From contig CM082579.2 of assembly GCA_040954595.2 (NCBI GenBank), positions 12,214,001-12,278,000 on the forward strand: a stretch of 64,000 nt of DNA. Reading direction: 5' to 3'. The position numbers and the translations under genes were made by a program. Source of the stretch: Balanoglossus misakiensis. Its lineage: Eukaryota; Hemichordata. The notes beneath the pieces were generated by a model, which saw only the letters and a program-made list of their open reading frames with translations, was not told where the DNA came from and made no database searches. Below, piece after piece: positions 48,370 to 61,613 of this stretch; position 1 is the first letter of the stretch, and each line of letters opens with the position of its first letter.

Positions 48370-48740
48370 TTTATTTTTCTCACACTCCTGGTATCAGAGT
48401 GTGAGAAGAAATCGAACCCACACTCTCACAGAATCGAGAGCTGTTTATGAGGCGAGCGCTTATTGGATGACGAAACGTTCTTCACAGACAGAAACCACAA
48501 CCTGCCGGATGGCAGTTCCATAGTCGATTATTCAATGTTTCTAATACGAATTTGTCCAAGGACCTTGGATCATATTTCACACACATCTCTGGGATATTTT
48601 GTCCTACACTCGCCTGCGGCTCTTGTTGGACAAAAATCCCCTACTCGGCACAGTGTGAGAATGTGATCCCATTTCCTTGGGAGTGTGAGATGAATAGAAT
48701 CTCACACTCCCAAGGACCTGGAATTATATGGGAATCATGA
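48370..48740. repeat. Dispersed repeat with internal inverted copies (GTGTGAGA family)
   Basis: Several inverted CTCACACTC / GAGTGTGAG blocks, including CCTTGGGAGTGTGAGATG mirrored by ATCTCACACTCCCAAGG. Shares sequence with 8995-9112. Confidence 0.55.
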
Positions 48741-49443
48741 AGCTTGTGGATAGCATACATGCATATGACAGAATTAGTGAATTGGTGTATTTCGTCGGTG
48801 ATTTTGTATTCAGGAAATAACACATGCACAATCAAAGATTTGACGGAAAAATTAGCTCCTGGAAAAGGTGATCCACTCCCAGGATAGGCTTGTAAAAAGG
48901 GATCCTATCCGTAATTCTGATGGCCCACCCCTTAGAATTACTGAAGGCCCCCTAAAGACGTTCTAATATGCTGTATGTATCACATGTTTGGTGTAATAAA
49001 ATTAATAACAAATGATGTTCCAGCACTATCATGATTTTTAGAATCTGTGGTACATTGCGGCCAGTCTATATTTTAATGTATTCTTTCATATAGAAAATAG
49101 AAGTTAGGCTAATTATCAATTTTTAAACTCTTCGCTGTGTTGACGAACCGCTTTTTGGTCCTTTTCGAAGTGAACGGGTTTTCGACGGATATACTATTAT
49201 ACACTTCAATTATAAATTTCTTTAAGAAATTTAGAATTAACACTCCGGCAGTGGACTTTGACCCTCATCTGTCGCTCATGTTGTACGAGGTCTCATTAGT
49301 ATATTAATGGCAGTCACTTCCTACGGGTACGTTCCTACACCAGTCGTGCATGTCGTTGCAACTGCACAATTAGTATGGGGTTGGCACGCAGCTGTCCGTG
49401 GGGGTAATCAGCCCCCCCCCCCCAACGGTACAGCTGCGTACCA

Positions 49444-50611
49444 TAGTCTGGTTCCCTGCCCCAATCCCAGCGCTGGCTGCGCTACGCTAAAGGGAAAGGG
49501 TCAGGCACGGCCTATTGTAAACATGGCTCTCATTGGTCAATACACACGAGTTAAGATGGGTCCCTAGGATCTTTTTGCTCGTTGCTATGGGCCTTTATAG
49601 GACACTACACTCAATTTTGATCGAAACCGTTATGAACGTCCGACAAGGGGCTTGTAACTAGTTAAAAATAAACACGATTGTGTGCACACCCCCTGTCTGA
49701 GTATGTTTACGGCAGCTACCGCCCGGCCATAGGCCGCCACGCTAATACGGCAAAGCAGCGGTCAGCGATAGCGTGCGCGTCCTGTAACCACAGTAACTGG
49801 ATCGAACGCTAAAAATCCAATGTTTTGTACACAGAGATTTTGTACCGTTCACGAAAATCCCTAAGGCTTTTTTCACAGGCGACGTAGGCCAGCCAAATTT
49901 GACCTGCTTGTTGAGAACGCACTTCCGCATAGTGTGACGGATCGTTTTTTCGGTTTTCGTCGTGCTAAGAAGCGATACCGGTGGAAGAGTGCGTCCAAAA
50001 ACACCCAAAATCGATGACTTTTTCAGGTGTGGTACGGGTATGCTGAAATCGTAGGATACAACGATAATATTCGAAAACAAAATCCGTCACGATCTTCCCT
50101 GGTTCAAGCAACTAATGAATACGTATCAAGTTCGTTTTTGAGGTCACGGAATAAAAAGCCTTAGGCTTTTGAAATTTGACCTAACTAATTTGCATATCAA
50201 TGGCGTCAGGGGGCGCGCGCTCACAATCGTGCGTATTTTTAACTAGTTACCAGCCCCTTGTTAGACTCTGAAAACGGCTTAGTCCAAATCGGGGTGTAAT
50301 GTCCTATAAAGGCCCATAGCAACGGGCAAAAAGATCCTAGGGACCCATCTTAAGTTGTTGGAAGATACTCATTTCCCGTTCTCTCCTTCACCTCCATGAA
50401 TGTTTATCATTCGATTTCTATCTTTACAACAAACGAAACAAAATAAACTGCCTGGATGAATCTTGACTGGCGTACGGACATGGGAGGCATCCATCTTGTT
50501 TATGATCACGTGGTCTTCCCAGGTTTCTGGGCATGAAATCGGGCCGTACCTGACCCCTTTCCCTTTAGCCTAGCGCAGCCAGCGGTGGGATTAGGGCAGG
50601 GAACCAGACTA
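49444..50611. mobile_element. 1168-bp foldback element with perfect 10-bp target duplication
   Basis: CTGCGTACCA at 49434-49443 and 50612-50621. Ends TAGTCTGGTTCCCTGCCC and complement. The arms run about 250 bp each and include AGATGGGTCCCTAGGATC, AGGCCCATAGCAACG and TTTTTAACTAGTTAC in mirrored order. Duplication length fits Mutator-like elements. The interior is GC-richer and non-coding as far as I can see. Confidence 0.8.
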
Positions 50612-51587
50612 CTGCGTACCACAGCTTGAGCGCGATTCTCATTATCATAACACCGCAAAGCATGCTGAGAAATGTCAGCACTCATTTACCTCTATTTTGG
50701 CGGCCAAGAACCAAGGGTACGTGGCGAGATTTTAATCCAAATTTTACCATTTTTTTGTGAGTACATGACAGATTTTGTTATCTTTGTGAAAAGTATTGAA
50801 ATAAAGCAATAAGAGAATCAAAGAGATGAATTCAGTAGATTTGTGAAAAATAAAAATAACAGAGTTACCTTTGACCCCTTCTATTTTAGCCTTCAGAGGC
50901 ATATACCGACTTTGATTTTTTGTGCCTTTTCATCCAAACAATCAATGGACGAGAAAAAATGTGGTATATACTCTATTCCATTAGAACTTTATGGGAAACT
51001 ATCGTATATTATCATCAACGACTGTATAGGGACTGTGGGATCTCCCCAATTCTTGTTGTTATTAAAATTGACGATTTTGTAGAAAATACCGTGATTTTGC
51101 CGTGTCGTAGTAAAAAAAAATCCAGACGCAAATGTCATGCAGAGTGTTTATTTTAATCACTCACCACCTCTTATGCTCATTTTTTTGTCCAGAACATCTT
51201 GCCCGTAAATTTCACACATACAGCAGGTTCTTTCTGGCCAACAATGTTTTTGGGTCAAAATGCAGTGATTTGTTTGATTGTTTTTGCCTTTTCATCCACA
51301 GATTGAAAATGAATCAAACTCGAATTTCTGGGGTCATAAGTACTTGATTGGTATCATACGTACCTATTTTTGCTTGTGCAAAGCCTTTTTAAAAATATCC
51401 AGTCACATGAAGTGAGGCGTAAAATGTAGTTTGTTGTTATTTTGGTTATGAATGTTTCTGGGCCTTCAATCAATAATTTATCAGATACGACCATCCGCAG
51501 TGCCCAAAATACTTACGATACATGTTGTTATTTCATAATCACACCGATCGAACACAGATACCCCTTGTGGATGGGGTTAGCCTAATT

Positions 51588-51690
51588 CAAGATTCACGTT
51601 TCAAGTTTCAAGATTCACGTTTCAAGTTTCACGTTTCACGTTCCACGGCCCAAGATTCAACAGTGGACTTGGATTCACGATTCACTTCCA
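51588..51690. repeat. Short minisatellite, units near AAGATTCACGTTTC
   Basis: Seven or so imperfect units alternating TTTCAAG, ATTCACG and TTTCACG. Confidence 0.75.
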
Positions 51691-54027
51691 ACACTAAACT
51701 TATATTCTGATTCAGATTCGAGTTTTGTCTAATATGTTTATGCTGCCGTAACCAGGGTGCGTACGATTGTTTATTGCGTTAGGGTTAGGGTTAATTCTGA
51801 TATAATTGATAGGTTTAGGGTCCGGGTATATTTTACAACCGATAACTAAAGCAAAAGGACTAATTCCTATATTCGGAATCAAGTGAATGCTATGTAGACG
51901 GCGAAAGGACGTGACAGGCTTCTATTTTCCTGTATGGGTGGGGATTGTCTTCTCGTGATTCGAACCTGGCCGATTATCGTTCAACGGTCATGCATTGACA
52001 GTTACTGCCACGGTACGGCCGTCACCGGCGCCGCGCTGGCTTCATATCCACCGTACGATGTTGATGATCGTGGCATAGACTCTCATTCGTTTTTGTGGAA
52101 CTCACACGGGTGACTCCCGTCTAGGTAATGTGTTGCTGCAACCACGGCAAACAACTCCTTTTCCCATAGTGGTATTACACAGAAAAGCACGAAAACACCG
52201 TATGACACCTGTGAGCATCGCTAAAGCTGGTCTACCTGACCGGTTCCTCTTGTGACGTCACGTCACGTGACCAAAATGCAGCAAATCTGTACTCAGACTT
52301 TTCAGGACGGGGTGGATTTTGAAGCATTTTATGAGAACAAAACAAATATTATAGAAATCGATACCCGAAAAATATAGTCACTTTTGGAAAATAGTACATT
52401 TCTTTTGAACATTTTTTAACCTTCTGATAAGATTTAAAAAGGCAAGATATGCTCTTTAATGAGTGATAATAGACACGCCGACTTTGCGCGCTCAGTCTGA
52501 AGACTGTTCAGCGTGAGCAAATCTAGACAACAAAGTTGTAAAACTGCTACAATTTATCACATGACCTGACCGGCAGGAAATTCACTGTGAAATGATTGGT
52601 TGGGTACCCATGATATTTGGCGCGCTTTTTTGATGACAATTCATAAAGTTGGTACCTGTTATTTGGTTGGAGGAGGAAGCGTACTTGACAGCTGAAAACA
52701 ACATCTTTGGAAAAGCGTTGATAACACGTGGGGTAATTTGTTTAATATGTCAATCTAAGTTTTTCAACAAGCGTCATTATTTTCCATTGGTTGTTTCACG
52801 GTGTCAATCAACGCGCCACGGAGAAACCTGACATTAGCCAACCCTCATAGGAAAGCCGTCATAAAGAGTCGGTGACGAGGAAAGCGTCAGGACTAAACCA
52901 GATATCGTCCCGGTAGGATCTATTTGTCGAGTACCATTTATGTTTACATCATAGTTGGGCGTCCTTGAAAAAGTGGACGCCCAGATCAGAATGGGTAAGT
53001 CGCCGAACATAGACACTCCAGGTAACTGGAGTGCCTTGTCCAACAATGATTCGAGAACGGTCATTCCTTCGAACGTGATTTAAGGACCGGCTGATTTCTA
53101 TTTATAGCCTTGGTAGATGTATCGAGCATATTGTTTTCATGCAGTGTCCGACCATCTGACTGGTTGGACGAAAGTTGTCGAAGATTAAATAGTATACGTC
53201 TGTAGACTTTCTCACATCACCTCTCGCCGCCTACGCAGATTGTTCGTCTGATTGTATATATGCACTCAATGGTCTAGTGAAGCCCAACCTGCAAGTCGGT
53301 GAACCCGGACCAAGCGGTATTTCTCCTTTGCTAAACGGTTGAGGGCGCGTCAGTACAGAGCTTTGCAGCGAAGCATGGGCTGTAAATGTACGCCCTCCCT
53401 TTTTTATTTTGCCCCACTCAATTTAATACCCAAGTTAATTGTTAAACTCTCGGGCTACTGAACGAGAAATTGCCCCATGAGGGCGCTGTGAGATTACGCC
53501 TTTAAGCACAATAATGAAAATGAAAATATAGATGCAACATACCTTGCCTTTTAATTAATATCATACTAGTAAGACATAGCATAATATGCGTAACTCATTT
53601 TTTGACAAAGCGACTAAGTGTTAAGTAAACCCACTGAGTTTTCCATTAAAATGACGTTGATGACTCAGCTAAACCTTTGCAGTCTGTTTTATGTATATAC
53701 AGTATGTTTTAGTAAACAGTTAATTTAAGAAAAGATCCTTAATATAAAAACAAAAACAAATAAAGCACTCATACATAGTCAAATAGCACAAGTGAATGAA
53801 TATATTTTCCCTGGATAAGAGTGCAATGGAAAATTGGGTAAAAGCAATTTGTAATTAACGTACGAAATCTTGATGCCGCAATTCATCACGTCATGTTAAA
53901 CGGAAGTGTCTGGGTGTTTTTCACGGAAAATGAAGTATTATACTTTAAAACTTGTCCGGGATTGCAGGGTGTTGTACCTGCAGAGGTGAATTACGGGATA
54001 TAAAATATAAGAAAAAAATGGACTCAC

Positions 54028-54325
54028 TTGTAACTTTCTGTAATGCAGAGTAAATCTTTGTATACCCAATCCCTGCAGTTGGTTCGTTAATTGAAATTCT
54101 GGATTCACGTGCGTGAACGACGAATATTGCCATGCTCGGTTTATTCCTCTCTTCAACCATGAGAATCTCTTGGCTTTTTTGGTCTATCCCGTCCAAGGGG
54201 AAAAATTCTAGCTCTACACTGTAGTTGCCCCAATGATCTTCCGGAAACAATGTAGTTTTCACCTTTTCAAGGTCGACGAGTTTATCACAGTTCAGCATGA
54301 TGATTCTTGACGGAGCGGAGGCCAT
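54028..54325 (-). CDS. First coding exon of the repeated-domain gene
   Basis: ATG at 54325 (context GGCC-ATG-GCC reversed from the plus strand; good Kozak) opens 99 codons to donor ACAA|GTGAGT, phase 1. It begins MASAPSRIIMLNCDKL and then reads VELEFFPL, EILMVEERNKPSMAIFVVHA and RESRISINE, ending GYTKIYSALQKVT. Order of predicted elements: strand, helix, strand, helix, strand (SMAIFVVHA), helix. The phase-1 donor fits the acceptor of the exon at 32302, 21.7 kb away, giving a continuous domain. The intron would contain the Kolobok-like element, two foldbacks and a LINE. The domain's first half resembles the repeated domain in the exons at 24924 and 20829. Family unknown to me. Confidence 0.6.
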
Positions 54326-54339
54326 TGTTTCTGTCAGCG

Positions 54340-54997
54340 TAAAATGTATGCATATAGTATGTCAAAGAATACGTTTGGGTATGAGACAGCTTCGGCATAA
54401 TAGACTAGACTCTGTGTGAAATCCTTTCATGAATCATTTAAGTTTTCAAGGCACACCTTGCGTAGAGTGTTGGTACTCAACTTACCCTGAATCGTTCCCT
54501 CGTGTGTCACCGAGTCAGAGTAAAATCTTTAAGAAAGATGTAGCATATAATAACACACTGACACCAGCAGTAGGCGTGTCTTATTAAGCTGCATGTTTCT
54601 ATGCTGACCAATCACACTATGCCACCTGCAATTTCCACGACAATAGGCCAACACAAGCCTTCCCGGGCCTTTTGTCGAACCCCTTATGTTAGCCACCTAA
54701 AATGCCCTTACGACTTTGTGTTGTTCCCTGTTGCTGTCCTCATATTGCTGCTCTAGTTGTCATTCGTCCAGAAAGTACCCATGAAGACTGTATGAGTGTG
54801 TTTGATTACTAATTTAGGGGGTTCAAGCACCTAGGCCCGACTTGTCTGTGTTTAAGACTTTGCACAGATAAACAAATACTTTGACAGGTCGTTGGCAGGG
54901 TGACAGGATTGTCAGTGTCAAAAGGCTTATTCAGGTAGGAGTTACTTCATAGCACCTGCTGACGAACTGATGTGAACATACTCATCGCAAATTTCAG
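54340..54997. promoter_or_regulatory. Putative bidirectional promoter region
   Basis: The 0.67 kb between the minus-strand start codon at 54325 and the first GTPase exon I can propose at 54998 lies between two head-to-head genes. No TATA box or clear core element was pinned down; inferred from geometry. Confidence 0.25.
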
Positions 54998-55042
54998 TCA
55001 AATCTCGAAAGCAGAAGAATATTGAACTCAGTGATGGGGGAG
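54998..55042 (+). CDS. Candidate upstream exon of the coiled-coil GTPase gene
   Basis: 45 nt between acceptor AAATTTCAG and donor GGGGGAG|GTAAGC, phase 0 to 0, in frame with the next exon; encodes SNLESRRILNSVMGE. It contains an ATG and could hold the start. Short, so uncertain. Confidence 0.35.
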
Positions 55043-55358
55043 GTAAGCCGTATAATTTGACAACTACGCACTCTGTATTTCGAGCCCTCGCCGAAAAGAA
55101 TACGACGCGCCATGAAATTCCTAAGCGCCTAAGTCATGCAACACATCATTGACACGGAACATGGCTGACCCTTGTGGTTGGGATATATAATATTCAACAC
55201 GAATGACTCATATTGATATTCTTGTTAGTATACCAATATCATGCGGGATATTTATTATGGCCAATCTTTACATTTACCTCATTATTAGTGACAATAACTA
55301 ACTTTCTAAAAGACAGCTGGTGTCCGTTGAGTCACCTTATAAACTTCCTGATTTTCAG

Positions 55359-55743
55359 TTTTGTGACCAGAAAAAAGTTGCCGCTGCTGTTGAGAAAGAA
55401 AAACAACGTCAGGAAAATGAAATGAAAAAGTTGCGTGAGGAACACGTTAAAGCGATGAAATTACTTGTTCCGACTAAAAAAAAAGAAGAGAAACGCATCT
55501 CGAACAAGGAAGAAATAGAGAAGGCAGTGCAGAAGGAGAGGAAGCGCCTTCAGAATGAGTTAAGAACAACAATGGAAGAAGAAGCTCTGCGTGAAAGGAA
55601 ATGTACGGAAGAAAAAAATTACCAATGGTTGAAAGAGCATCTTTTACCAAAACTTAAAACCTACAAACCTACAGATATCATTGGTTCTTTGCCTTTTGAA
55701 AGACATGGGTTGCCTACCGAAGAAGTAACAGTGATAAACATAT
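55359..55743 (+). CDS. Coiled-coil exon of a P-loop GTPase gene
   Basis: 385 nt: acceptor GATTTTCAG, donor ACATAT|GTAAGT, phase 0 to 1. Encodes 128 residues, mostly a charged coiled coil (EKEKQRQENEMKKLREEHVK; then EEIEKAVQKERKRLQNEL; then WLKEHLLPKLKTYKP). It ends with EEVTVINI, a beta strand. The phase-1 base joins the exon at 62234 to give the strand-loop INI-L-VFGPTGAGKS. A coiled coil before a GTPase domain is seen in large immune-type GTPases. The intron is 6.5 kb and holds (ATTC)n, a foldback, a MITE and a polypyrimidine tract. Confidence 0.7.
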
Positions 55744-55786
55744 GTAAGTGACTATAAATCGAATTGTTTTATTACTTTAACTGATA

Positions 55787-55936
55787 TTCATTCATTCATT
55801 CATTCATTCATTCATTCATTCATTCATTCATTCATTCATTCATTCATTCATTCATTCATTCATCAATCCATCCATCGATTCATTCATTCATTCATTCATT
55901 CATTCATTCATTCATTCATTCATTCATTCATTCATT
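55787..55936. repeat. (ATTC)n microsatellite, about 150 bp
   Basis: About 36 units, interrupted once by ATCAATCCATCCATCG. It starts 44 bp after a splice donor. Confidence 0.95.
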
Positions 55937-56286
55937 TGTTTATGTTATTTATTTCCTTGCAATTGCTTCTTTATTCAATCATTCAATAAGTTATCCAGTC
56001 ATTAACTGAACTTTTTGTATAAAACTTACCTTAATTAAGGACTGCTATTTTCAGTCCTATACTGTTTACAGTAGGGGGGCACAGCAATTAGACCCTAGAG
56101 TCATGTTCTGATAAACAAGAGAGAGAGGACACGCAACTCTAGTTTTTTTCTTAAAACAGTGCTCTTTTGTATAGTAGGGGTCACACACACCATCAAGACT
56201 GTTCTGAAGCGTCTCAGATCAGATACCGTCTTAAAAAACATGTATGGACGGTGTGTAGTGGTTCTGAAACGGCTTAGATTTGAGAC

Positions 56287-58217
56287 GGCTACCGGGTTCA
56301 TACAGGACAAAAATTGAGACACTATTTGCCTATGGTAATCACAGAGCATTAATCTTTTATGTCGCGTTGTGTCCACACACACAACGTTTATCTATAGGCG
56401 CTGAGGCTCGACCCCATAGACAATAGGTTGTGGAGAGGTGTTAATCCTTACATCCGCTCAGGTCTGGCCGGAAAAGACGTCTCAAATCTGAGATGCTTCC
56501 AGGACCACCTACACCGTCCACACTTGTCTTTTTAAGACGGTATCTGATCTGAGCACAGGGGGCTGCAAACATGAAAGTTATAAATGGCGGAGTTCCTGCA
56601 TTTCCCCCCCAATAAACATTACTTGATGAACAGTCTTTGTGCTTGTTTATTTTTCTGTGTTACCTCCACCTATCTTATCAGTTGCTAATCCAGAATACAA
56701 GCTATCGCATTTCCCATAACGACTTAATCTGTGTGCCCCATCCACGGATTTAGTGGATTAAGTAAACATCGGTCAGTTCTCACTCGGTAAAAGAAGAGAA
56801 AGGGGGGAAACTCGCTCAAGGCATGTCCAGAGGTTGCCCGTAAACCCGGATACCTCTTAATATTCATATATTCATAAATCAACAAGGAGCTAAACGCATG
56901 AATATGCATAAGTTTAATGCACGGAAGAATTACGAACGCGTTGCCTGGCGCAGCGTCTGTTTATGTTCCGCGGCACATTCAGATTTTACAATATTTATAG
57001 AGTTATCACATGAACTGGCCCGTATAGCCACCTATGTGAAGTAGAACTGGTCGAATTAAAATTTGCCGAATTTACCCTTGTTCTACGTCATCAATCCGAA
57101 CTTTTTTTCACTGATTCGCCCGTCTGTCGCTGTAACTTTCTTGTTAAACGAAATTACAAGTGCATGTACTGGTGGCCCATGAGAATATCGGTGGGTAAAA
57201 TCAATACGAGAAAGGTGGATTTGAAAAGTCGAAGTTACGATCGTGGACGTGTACCGGTCCCAAGCGAGCCAGCACATTTGTTGATTTTTCGATGACCGTC
57301 CACCGGTCATCGAAACTTGCGAGACCTGGAAAAACGTCGCAGTTCATGTTGTTAGAGAATCGATAACGTTTGTCTGGGGTCCGAGGCTGTTATGCCGCTA
57401 CGAGCGTTTGTAGGCCCATTTCTGCGGAAACAGACGCCCGTATCTATATCTGTGCCTTCGGAGAACAATTTTTGTAGGCCTATATGGAAAGTTTGCCACT
57501 TTAATTTTAGTCAGCAACTTGTGAAACGAACGTAAACAAAACAGCTGCATGCTATGCATATCTTGGGTAATTTGTTTACCCCTGAAGCTCACGTGGTCTT
57601 GAAATAAACAGTCAAAAGTGGTTTCCGGCTTTACGGGCGACCTCTGGACATCGCCGAGTGAACGTCCAGTCACGTTTTCTGAGACAACGAAGCAATTTCC
57701 ACGCGTCCAAAGCGAGCTGCTCACATTTTTAAGCATAAGAAAACTGCAGACATGCCTTGAGCGAGTTTCCTCCCTTCCTTTTGTTATACCCAGTACTCGC
57801 TGACCGGTGTTTACTTTATCAAATTAATCCGTGGATGGGGCACACAGATTAAGTCGTTAGCAGGTGATTAATGGGAAATGGATATATTTTATTCTGGATT
57901 ATGATAAGACAGGTGGGGAAAATTCAGATCGGAACGTACTCCGCCATTTATAACTTTCATGTTTGCAGCCCTCTGTGATCTGAGACGCTTCAGGACCGTC
58001 TTAATGGTGTGTGTGTGACCCCAGGCTTTGTCGGCCAGACCTGAGCTGGTGTAAGGATTAACACCTCTCAGCAATCCATTGTCTATGGGGCCGAGCCTCA
58101 GCGCCTATACACAAACTTTGTGTGTGTGGACTCAAGGCAACTCAAAGGATTAATGCTCTGTGTTTACCATAGGCAAAAAGTGTCTCAAATTTTACTTTGT
58201 GTGAACCTGGTATTGGA
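56287..58217. mobile_element. 1.9-kb foldback element in the GTPase intron
   Basis: The left arm (56287-56830) and right arm (about 57740-58217) are inverted copies: TTGCCTATGGTAATCACAGA, TGTCTATGGGG, GCTGCAAACATGAAAGTTAT and CCCATCCACGG all recur mirrored. Smaller inverted blocks (GATCTGAGACG and TCTTAAGACGG) extend the left side to 56160. Target duplication not resolved. No coding frame. Confidence 0.7.
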
Positions 58218-58374
58218 ATACATTGTCACCTGATAATCCCCAATAATCCAATTTGCTAATAAACTATGAATAAACTAACCCAAAGTCTCGCGTTTTGCAA
58301 GAAGTTATCACGCACGCACCAGAACGAGAACAGACGAGAAAACTGCAACGTGGTGGAACTGCAGTGATTATATA

Positions 58375-59200
58375 GGGACCGTTCAGTTTTTACGGCAGGG
58401 GCGGGGATGGGTGGGTGGCAAGTTTGTGTCATCGGTTTTCGAAATCAGGCAGGCCCCCTTCACCCAGGACCAAAAAAATAATGACCCCCTTTGACAGGCA
58501 AAAAATATGATGACCCCCCAAAAAAACACATTATACAACTACTTGTGGAGGAAAAAAGCTTTTTTTCAAGAGCCTGCTCGCCGTCCTGATCTTATGTACA
58601 CTGTATGCAATAAAGGGAAAGAGGCTCTCCACACCTCAATTACAAATTTCTTAAAGAAATTTATAATTGAGGTGTATAATAGTATAGTGTTGCAATAATG
58701 AAATCTATGAATAAATTAAAATGACAAGTCAATACAATAGTGGGCAGAATTGGTAAAACAAGAAGTGAAGGTGGTGGGTGTGGGAGGGGGTGTCCCCCTC
58801 CAACATAAGAACATTTTCTAAAATACGAAGCTCAAAGTTGCATTTTAATGAACTCAAAAGCAAATTAACTCAATGTTGGGGAGGACAAATTTTACTTTTG
58901 CCACCCAAAGTTAGCCTCGGTGGGGGGGGGGGGGAGTGGTACTCTGCCCTGGTACACTAAACCAACCAACCAACCAATAAATGAAATGTGGCGTAGAATG
59001 AAGGGGTGGGTGTGGGAGGGTATACATCCTTCATTAGAAAACTTTGTAAAATAAAGGGCTCGAAACTGTGAACTCAAAAGCCGAAGATGGGGAGCGAAAG
59101 TATGTGACCCCCCTTAATGTTTCGAAATAAAAAAGATGACCCTCCCTCCTTTTGGATTTCAAAATGTAAGTGACCCCAGCCGTAAAAATTGAACTGTCCT
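58375..59200. mobile_element. 0.83-kb MITE sharing its interior with the element at 7827
   Basis: Ends GGACCGTTCAGTTTTTACGG C and, reversed, GGACAGTTCAATTTTTACGG C. Flanks read TATA on both sides. The interior has the same G/C-run block (GGGAGGGGGTGTCCCCCTCC) and the same AT-rich follow-on as the 7827-8564 element, but the termini differ. It also contains a 43-nt near-perfect hairpin at 58632-58674. Confidence 0.6.
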
Positions 59201-59353
59201 ATACGGAAAATATCCGGACAAGTTCAACAGGAATTTAGCACTTCTGAACATGGCAGCGTCCAAAACTAGCATTTTTTGTCTGACAGCCCGGGTACTTGAC
59301 AAGGTTGTTAGCTCGTTGACCTACCGTACCTAATGGCTGCCTGACGGTTTACG

Positions 59354-59575
59354 CCTAACGACACGATCGTCGTGTGGATAAGGGTAAAAAATGCTTTATC
59401 GACACGATGATCATGTTGTTATCTATCGACACGATGGTCGTGTTGATAACGTGTATATTTTTACTTATCGACACGATGATCGTGTCGATAAGAAGCATTT
59501 TCAACTTATTTTTACGAGCGTTATCGTTTCGATAAGCAAAAACAATCACGCTATATACACGATCTTCGTCGATGA
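59354..59575. repeat. Array of 25-29 bp palindromes, period about 40 bp
   Basis: The clearest copy, CTTATCGACACGAT then GATCGTGTCGATAAG (about 59464-59493), is a near-perfect palindrome. Earlier copies sit near 59357, 59397 and 59424 and weaker ones near 59517 and 59550. The core is CGACACGATSRTCGTGTCG. Confidence 0.7.
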
Positions 59576-61549
59576 TCAGTCAATAAGAAACATTTTCGGC
59601 TTGTTTGCACAATCACACTATCTTGCTGTGGGTCGGCGGTCATTATAAAAACTGACGGGTAGCTTCAATGAATGTAGCGGGGAAAGGGATAAGGGTTGGA
59701 AAGAGGGTGGCAGAAAAGAGAAAAAATTACTAAGTAGACAGACAGAAGGAAAAAAAAAGAAAATAAATCATTGTGACAAAACTCCCTTCGAACATAAACA
59801 CATGTTATAAGCTACGCTTGCGATCGATTTATTTGTGGTTTTACAGTTTGAGTTGAACACGTAAATATTGGTAACACGCTTTCTTTGTTGTTTTTCATTA
59901 TAAAAGGTGATTGGATTATTTGGCGTTTACACGTACCGTAATGGAACGAAACAATTTTTGTCATGCGATGAAAATTAATTTCAACACGAAAGTCGTACAT
60001 TTTATAACATTTGCTTAAAGTATCTGGAGCTGCTCCTTTTTGCATTATTTTCATGAAATTGGTCCATCTAAAAAAGCTTACTGATAGGTAAAAGACGGTA
60101 TCTGATACCACCACCAACAATTTGAACACGCTATGTATGAAAACAGTGCGGCACTGATTTATTCAGCCTCCATACAAATAGTACGTAGCTATCGTGGTAT
60201 GCGTCGCCAAGAGATGACAAACTGGTGCAAATGCAAGTAGTATGGCTTAATGGTGAGGATTTTAGAGGATAGGGAATACATTTGATGTATTTTACTGCGG
60301 CAGCTCTAGGGGCTTTAAGCAAACTGGTGACATTAGAGTAAATTTTGCATTTAATCATATTTGATTGTTGTGTCGATGCTTTATAACTGATCCAATACTC
60401 CATTGTATAGAAAAAAAGACTAAAGCAACAGTAGTTGTATAGTTTTGATGATTATTCCCCTATTTTTGTCCAATGCAAAAAGATCTTGTTCTACTCAATG
60501 AAGCATGTCCAAAATCATATTGTTCTATCATATACATATACATGTATATGGGTTTTCATCTGGTGCAAAAACCTCTTAACTCTCTCAAATTTCAACCAAC
60601 TTGGCCAATTATTAGTAAAAATTATGCAGTTATTTAAGAGAATATAGATAAACATGCTTTTCTTATATTTATCGCATAACAAAACTCACATTTTCACAAA
60701 ATGGCATAATTGATATTTGCCCCTTTAAAACTGTCTGTACCTGAACAGATTTATATCCCGTCGATGTGAGGGTATCTGACAGGTATATTGTGAGTTTAAT
60801 TCTGAAATTTTGATAAAAATGGTGCAGATTTGTAGTATAGACATTTTAGACAATTTATGCTTACCTAAATGTGGCATCACTGGCATATTTTATTTGTGGT
60901 AAAACATCAAGAAAACATTTGACTGATATGTATAGTTTTGTCTATGAGCCCCTCAGATAACGTTTTGTGTGGATTTATAAATAAAATTTACTTTTGCTAA
61001 CACATACACAGGCTGACTAATTTATCAGAAAATGATTTCGCAGTCTGTGAGTGTGCAACAAGGTATATGTTCCAGACTAAATTATAGTAACACATTATAG
61101 ATTTCTAGTAAACAACTGTCATTGTTGATAGATGTGAGTAAAGTTTGGACTACTTTGAACCCCTTGCTTGAAAAAGAACTTGCAGGGTCAGACCATGGGA
61201 ATATCCAGGTCGTAGCTGGAGGCTGACAGACAACCATTTATATAATCCTTTTCACTGTCAGTTTGTAGTACGTGTTTATTTTGTGAGTTCTGTGTGCTTT
61301 CTAGTAAGAAAACATCTTCGTTATAGAGTGTGAGTGAAGTGTGTGTGATTTTAAACCTGAATGAGGCCAATAACCATACGGACAGCAGGTATCTTCAATG
61401 ACAGCTGACACTCAATTGTGCAAGTACTTGGTTATTATGAAGTATTTATTGCACATTTTGGCAAACTTTTTAGTTTTTTTTTATGCAGAATTCATGTTAT
61501 AAGAGGTATCTACGTAATAATTGGGTTGATTTGAACTCGCCTGCCCCCC

Positions 61550-61554
61550 CCAAA

Positions 61555-61613
<59 letters not shown>

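Noticed and set aside
51776-51800. TTAGGGTTAGGGTTA telomere-like repeat
   Set aside because: Only about two and a half units; too short for an interstitial telomere claim.
51955-52035. tRNA-like segment with GGTTCGAATC on the minus strand
   Set aside because: B-box-like core present but no convincing A box, no cloverleaf and no terminator; at best a decayed tRNA-derived SINE.
52834-53064. 76-codon minus-strand ORF (begins MTVLESLLDKAL)
   Set aside because: Somewhat protein-like but no family, no clear splice sites and no neighbours in phase; kept out as unsupported.
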